NCBI GenBank assembly: GCA_949077355.1
Contig: CARUQW010000001.1
Span: 33,209 to 68,668 of the forward strand
Reading direction: 5' to 3'
DNA: 35,460 nucleotides
Source: an uncultured Clostridia bacterium
GTDB lineage: Bacteria; Bacillota; Clostridia; TANB77; CAG-508
Part shown: positions 32,482-35,460 of the stretch, piece by piece
Layout of the letters: the number at the start of each line of letters is the position of its first letter
Position numbering within the stretch: the stretch's first letter is position 1
Translations under genes and position numbers: made by a program
The notes under the pieces: generated by a model
Seen by the model: only the letters and a program-made list of their open reading frames with translations
Database searches by the model: none
Told to the model about the DNA's origin: nothing

Positions 32482-32952
32482 ATGAGTACAAATCCATTAG
32501 AAACAAAACAAACTTATCAAGATTATGTAGATAAAAAATCACCCAACTCACCCATCTTAAAAAACTGTTTTAATGCCTTTTGGGTTGGTGGACTAATTTG
32601 TACCATTGGACAAGTTATACTTAATATATGCAAAGAAAGAGGTTTTGATACCCAAACTTCTGGCACAATTGTTTCCATTTTATTAATTGGAATTTCTGCA
32701 TTTTTAACAGGTCTCAATTTATTCAATAAAATTGGGAAATTTGCAGGTGCTGGTTCTTTAATTCCTATTACAGGATTTGCCAACTCAATTGTTTCCCCTG
32801 CCATGGAATACAAATCAGAAGGATATGTTATGGGAGTTGGCGGTAAAATGTTTACCGTTGCAGGCCCTGTTTTAGTATTTGGTATCTCTGCTTCCATTTT
32901 AGTTGGCATTGTATTTTTAATCTTTAATACTCAAAGTATGACTTTGGTTTAA
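32482..32952 (+). CDS. spoVAC: Stage V sporulation protein AC
   Basis: A 156-residue membrane protein of the SpoVA channel, which moves dipicolinic acid into the forespore and out at germination. Four hydrophobic segments are visible: FWVGGLICTIGQVIL, IVSILLIGISAFLTGLNLF, GAGSLIPITGFANSIVSPAM and VFGISASILVGIVFLIF. The GKFAGAGSLIPITGFANS block is highly conserved and is echoed in SpoVAE. AAGGAGG lies just before ATG 32482. Confidence 0.95.
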   Translation: MSTNPLETKQTYQDYVDKKSPNSPILKNCFNAFWVGGLICTIGQVILNICKERGFDTQTSGTIVSILLIGISAFLTGLNLFNKIGKFAGAGSLIPITGFANSIVSPAMEYKSEGYVMGVGGKMFTVAGPVLVFGISASILVGIVFLIFNTQSMTLV

Positions 32953-32961
32953 AAATTTGCT

Positions 32962-33065
32962 AAAGTTGCCAATGGTTCCGGATTTAAATGGCAACTTAGT
33001 TTATCCTTTATCAATAAATAAAATTTGAACCGTTGCCATTTAAACCCGGAACCATTGGCAACTTT
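32962..33065. repeat. Element E: REPIN-like inverted pair inside the spoVA operon
   Basis: AAAGTTGCCAATGGTTCCGG at 32962 pairs with its complement at 33046-33065, extended inside by TTTAAATGGCAAC on both sides; the loop is about 35 bases. It is the same family as element D (16240-16346). It lies between spoVAC and spoVAD and ends one base before the spoVAD ribosome site, so it may affect translation or stability of the distal message. Confidence 0.88.
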
Positions 33066-33080
33066 AGAGGAGAGGATATT

Positions 33081-34082
33081 TTGGAAAAGTTAGGAAAACA
33101 AACTATAAAATTTAATACCCCACCAACGATATTAGATTGTGCTTCTATTGTTGGACCTAAAGAAGCACAAGGTCCTTTGGCAAAATATTTTGACCAAACT
33201 TTAGAAGATGAGTTTTGGGGTGAAAAAACCTGGGAAAAAGCGGAAAGTAAAATTATAAAGGAAACTGTAAATACTGTTATTTCTAAATCTGGTGTACCTG
33301 CCAACGAAATTGATTGTATGTTTGCAGGTGATTTATTAAATCAATGTATTTCTTCTAGTTTTGGTTTGCGTGAATTAAGTATTCCTTTTTTAGGTGTATT
33401 TGGTGCTTGTTCTACTTTTGTTGAGTCGATGAGTTTAGGTGCCATCGCCATTGAGAGTTTTGCAAATCATGTATTATGTGCTACTTCTAGTCATTTTTGT
33501 AGTGCGGAAAAACAATTTCGATTTCCTTTAGAATTAGGAAATCAACGACCACCTACTAGTCAGTGGACTGTAACTGGTTCTGGTGCCGCAATTTTGGCAA
33601 AAGAAGGGCAAGGCCCTTATATTACCCATATTACCCCTGGGAAAATTGTAGATATGGGAATCAAAGATGCTAATAATATGGGAGCTGCTATGGCACCTGC
33701 TTTTGCAGATACTTTAATAACTCATTTTTTAGATACCGGAAGAAATCCTAGTTATTATGATGCTATTATTAGTGGTGACTTAGGTCATGTTGGAAAAGAA
33801 ATTGCTATTGATATTGCTAAATCACAAGGTTATAATATCAAGTCAAATTATAATGATTGTGGCGTTTTAATCTTTGATAAAAATGCTCAAGATACTCATT
33901 CTGGTGGTAGTGGTTGTGCTTGTTGTGGAACTGTTTTTTCTGGTTATTTATTTCAACAATTGAAAGAAAAAAAGATGAAAAAAATATTGTTAATTGCAAC
34001 TGGTGCTTTAATGAATTCAACCAGTTCGCAACAAGGTGAATCCATTCCAGGTATTGCTCATGCAATTAGTATCGAAATTTAA
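33081..34082 (+). CDS. spoVAD: Stage V sporulation protein AD
   Basis: A 333-residue thiolase-fold protein that binds dipicolinic acid on the forespore membrane as part of the SpoVA complex. EKLGKQTIKFNTPPTILDCA is the family N-terminus, followed by SIVGPKEAQGPLAKYFD, the GVFGACSTFVESM loop, and a C-terminal GCACCGTVFSGYLF. The start is assigned to TTG 33081 with AGAGGAGAGG upstream. An in-frame ATG at 33033 would encode 16 residues from the element E hairpin and is not conserved. GGSGCACCG is rich in Cys, as usual for the family. Confidence 0.94.
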   Translation: MEKLGKQTIKFNTPPTILDCASIVGPKEAQGPLAKYFDQTLEDEFWGEKTWEKAESKIIKETVNTVISKSGVPANEIDCMFAGDLLNQCISSSFGLRELSIPFLGVFGACSTFVESMSLGAIAIESFANHVLCATSSHFCSAEKQFRFPLELGNQRPPTSQWTVTGSGAAILAKEGQGPYITHITPGKIVDMGIKDANNMGAAMAPAFADTLITHFLDTGRNPSYYDAIISGDLGHVGKEIAIDIAKSQGYNIKSNYNDCGVLIFDKNAQDTHSGGSGCACCGTVFSGYLFQQLKEKKMKKILLIATGALMNSTSSQQGESIPGIAHAISIEI

Positions 34083-34108
34083 ACATTGCTAGAAAGGATG
34101 AATTATTT

Positions 34109-34501
34109 ATGAATGTTAATTGGGCTAATGTTTTTGATTGGATGATGTTATTCAAATGCTTTATAACTGGAGGAATCATTTGTATTATTGGTCAAATTTT
34201 AATTGATAAAACTAAACTTACTCCTGCTAAGATACTCGTTATTTTTGTAACTGCTGGTGCTATTCTTGGTGGATTAGGAATTTATCAACATATTGTAGAT
34301 TTTGCAGGTGCTGGTGCTACGGTTCCTCTTACTGGTTTCGGTTACAATCTTGCCAAGGGAGCCATCGAAGCTGTTCAACAAAGTGGTTTAGTAGGTGCTT
34401 TTACTGGAGGTGTTAAAGCTGCTGCTGGTGGTATTGCTGCTGCTGTTTTCTTTGGTTATTTAGCTTCTTTGATTTCTAAACCAAAAATGAAAAAGCAATA
34501 A
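34109..34501 (+). CDS. spoVAE: Stage V sporulation protein AE
   Basis: A 130-residue polytopic membrane protein, the third core member of the SpoVA channel. Hydrophobic segments are WMMLFKCFITGGIICIIGQI, ILVIFVTAGAILGGLGIY, and a C-terminal Gly/Ala-rich pair (GGVKAAAGGIAAAVFFGYLA). The VDFAGAGATVPLTGFGYNLA block parallels SpoVAC, showing common ancestry. The ribosome site AGAAAGGATG is 15 bases upstream. A strong terminator follows 10 bases after the stop. Confidence 0.94.
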   Translation: MNVNWANVFDWMMLFKCFITGGIICIIGQILIDKTKLTPAKILVIFVTAGAILGGLGIYQHIVDFAGAGATVPLTGFGYNLAKGAIEAVQQSGLVGAFTGGVKAAAGGIAAAVFFGYLASLISKPKMKKQ

Positions 34502-34509
34502 TTAGAAAG

Positions 34510-34546
34510 GAAAAAGACGCAAATGCATCGCATCTGCGTCTTTTCC
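34510..34546. terminator. Bidirectional terminator after spoVAE
   Basis: AAAAAGACGCA and TGCGTCTTTT pair, with an inner ATGC/GCAT step. Runs of T on both strands fit a shared terminator for the convergent spoVAE and 34547-35017 genes. Confidence 0.88.
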
Positions 34547-35017
34547 TTAGCCTACTAAACGTCCTTCAAAAGTGTAGTAGTTCTCTCTTCCAGTTTTCTT
34601 GCTGGTCTTTTTGATTACTACTCCACATCCCTTAAATACAACCGCCAGCTGATTTTCGGAATCTGATTCAATGAGATTTCCCACTTCATCGTAGATAGAC
34701 TCTTTTTCATCATCTACTACCTTCACAAATAATTCATTTCCTACAGCTGAGTATTTTACGACAGCTGTTTGCGGAACCTGGCAAATCTTCTGGCACTGTG
34801 AAATGCTGAACACTGTTATTTCTCCCTTGTCCAGACACTGCACAACCTTATGCTCTCCCAAATCAATTCCATTTACAATTTGATATTGTTTTTTTATGGA
34901 AGTGTTCTGTTTTGCCTTGTTATCCGTTTTCTCCCGTGATGTGGAAATCTTCACCTCATTTTTGTGAATGCTTATACTCCGATATCCATCCATTGTTTTA
35001 ACTGTATTTGTTGTCAT
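34547..35017 (-). CDS. Unrecognised 156-residue protein of atypical base composition
   Basis: I do not recognise a family. The protein is soluble, with no signal peptide or membrane span. The first ~45 residues are basic and Ser/Thr/Lys-rich, probably disordered. Residues 46-156 are beta-rich, with two similar stretches: GEITVFSISQCQKICQVP and QLAVVFKGCGVVIKKTSKKT. Four Cys are present. The gene is visibly richer in G and C than its neighbours (CTG, TGC, GCC-type codons), suggesting recent acquisition. AAGGAGG lies before ATG 35017, and it has a clear promoter (35061-35089). It sits alone between spoVAE and rplT. Confidence 0.7.
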   Translation of the reverse strand: MTTNTVKTMDGYRSISIHKNEVKISTSREKTDNKAKQNTSIKKQYQIVNGIDLGEHKVVQCLDKGEITVFSISQCQKICQVPQTAVVKYSAVGNELFVKVVDDEKESIYDEVGNLIESDSENQLAVVFKGCGVVIKKTSKKTGRENYYTFEGRLVG

Positions 35018-35060
35018 AATAGACCTCCTTTTATTAACCCTTTTGGGTATTCTATCTTCT

Positions 35061-35089
35061 ATTTTACCACATTATGTTAAATTTTGCAA
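35061..35089 (-). promoter_or_regulatory. Sigma-A promoter of the unrecognised gene
   Basis: On the minus strand, TTGCAA (35084-35089), 17 bases, then TAAAAT (35061-35066). Confidence 0.75.
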
Positions 35090-35104
35090 TAGTACCTATA
35101 CAAC

Positions 35105-35130
35105 AAAAAAGAACTCCTTTAGAGTTCTCT
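35105..35130 (-). terminator. Rho-independent terminator of rplT
   Basis: On the minus strand, AGAACTC/GAGTTCT with a 5-base loop is followed by TTTTTTG. It lies about 10 bases after the rplT stop. Confidence 0.88.
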
Positions 35131-35138
35131 TAAATATC

Positions 35139-35460
35139 TTATGCTTTTTTAGCTACTTCAGCAATTTCTGTGAATGCTTTTGGATCTGTTACAGCAATTT
35201 CAGCTAACATTTTTCTATTAATTGTAACATTTGCTTTTTTCAATCCAGCAATCATTTTACTATAGGTTGTTCCATTCATTCTTGCTGCTGCATTGATTCT
35301 TGCTATCCATAATTTTCTAAAATTACTTTTTTTATCTTTTCTTCCTACATATGCATATGCTAAAGATTTCATAACTGCTTGATTTGCATTTCTAAATCTA
35401 TAACTTTTTGCTCCATAGTATCCTTTTGCTTGTTTTAATACTTTTTTATGTCTTGCTCTT
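35139..35460 (-). CDS. rplT: 50S ribosomal protein L20, 5' end outside the window
   Basis: About 106 C-terminal residues of L20, which binds 23S rRNA early in 50S assembly. The frame is open to the edge and reads RARHKKVLKQAKGYYGAKSY, then FRNANQAVMKSLAYAYVGRK, KLWIARINAAARMNGTTYSK and INRKMLAEIAVTDPKAF. Only about a dozen N-terminal residues are missing. infC and rpmI would be expected just beyond the right edge. In many bacteria L20 represses its own operon through the leader, which is not in the window. Confidence 0.97.
   Translation of the reverse strand, partial: RARHKKVLKQAKGYYGAKSYRFRNANQAVMKSLAYAYVGRKDKKSNFRKLWIARINAAARMNGTTYSKMIAGLKKANVTINRKMLAEIAVTDPKAFTEIAEVAKKA

Noticed and set aside
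32523..32909. 128-codon minus-strand frame opposite spoVAC
   Set aside because: Exact antisense of a well-recognised sporulation gene and no ribosome site.
33033..33080. ATG start for spoVAD 16 codons upstream of the chosen TTG
   Set aside because: These codons are encoded by the right arm of hairpin element E and would place the AGAGGAGAGG ribosome site inside the coding region; the protein family begins at EKLGKQT.

Overview
The window is a low-G+C (roughly 30% by eye) chromosomal segment of a spore-forming member of the Bacillota, most likely class Clostridia. The evidence is spoIIM, a spoVAC-spoVAD-spoVAE cluster, strong AGGAGG-type ribosome binding sites, the rpsB-tsf-pyrH-frr-uppS-cdsA-rseP order, and a type IV pilus cluster with the KGITLIALVITII prepilin leader seen in many gut Clostridia. 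Almost all genes are on the minus strand. The exceptions are tmcAL and the dodecin/spoVA cluster.

Layout, left to right. 1-914: a RhuM-family gene broken by a frameshift and running off the left edge. 961-7873: queH (with a degenerate acetyltransferase-like tail), ruvB, an LtaS-like phosphoglycerol transferase, a two-subunit Alg13/Alg14-type glycosyltransferase pair, xerD and spoIIM. 8091-10641: an endonuclease Q-like PHP protein, a degenerate HD-fold protein and rnhA. 10936-12168: tmcAL on the plus strand. 12449-19647: a translation and isoprenoid/lipid block transcribed rpsB, tsf, pyrH, frr, ispA, uppS, cdsA, rseP; dxr, which often lies between cdsA and rseP, is absent. 19968-20849: a ROK-family sugar kinase. 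21226-30604: a type IV pilus operon transcribed pilM-pilN fusion, pilO-like, a small membrane protein in the pilP position, pilA-like major pilin, pilD (frameshifted), two minor pilins, pilB, pilT, pilC. A good sigma-A promoter lies in front of it. 30771-32138: rsmB. 32253-34501 (plus): dodecin, spoVAC, spoVAD, spoVAE. 34547-35017: an unrecognised gene with richer base composition. 35139 to the right edge: rplT.

How the genes work together. The pilus operon encodes the inner-membrane platform (PilM/N/O, PilC), both ATPases (PilB, PilT), pilins and a processing peptidase. The peptidase is frameshifted, so either pilin processing depends on a second peptidase or the frameshift is an assembly error. 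IspA makes prenyl diphosphate, which UppS extends into undecaprenyl phosphate. CdsA makes CDP-diacylglycerol, and the LtaS-like and Alg13/14-like proteins fit envelope polymer synthesis.

The least ordinary content is in the gaps. At least three families of structured intergenic repeats occur: (1) a ~75 bp cassette that supplies both the stop codon of the upstream gene and the ribosome binding site of the downstream gene (two copies, plus an inverted third and a diverged fourth); (2) very long nested hairpins whose 33-base core is conserved between 12.3 kb and 21.0 kb with compensatory base changes; (3) REP/REPIN-like inverted pairs at 16.2 kb and 33.0 kb, also with compensatory changes, the second inside the spoVA operon. 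No transposase is in the window, so any mobiliser must act in trans. No tRNA, rRNA, CRISPR array or intact insertion sequence was seen.
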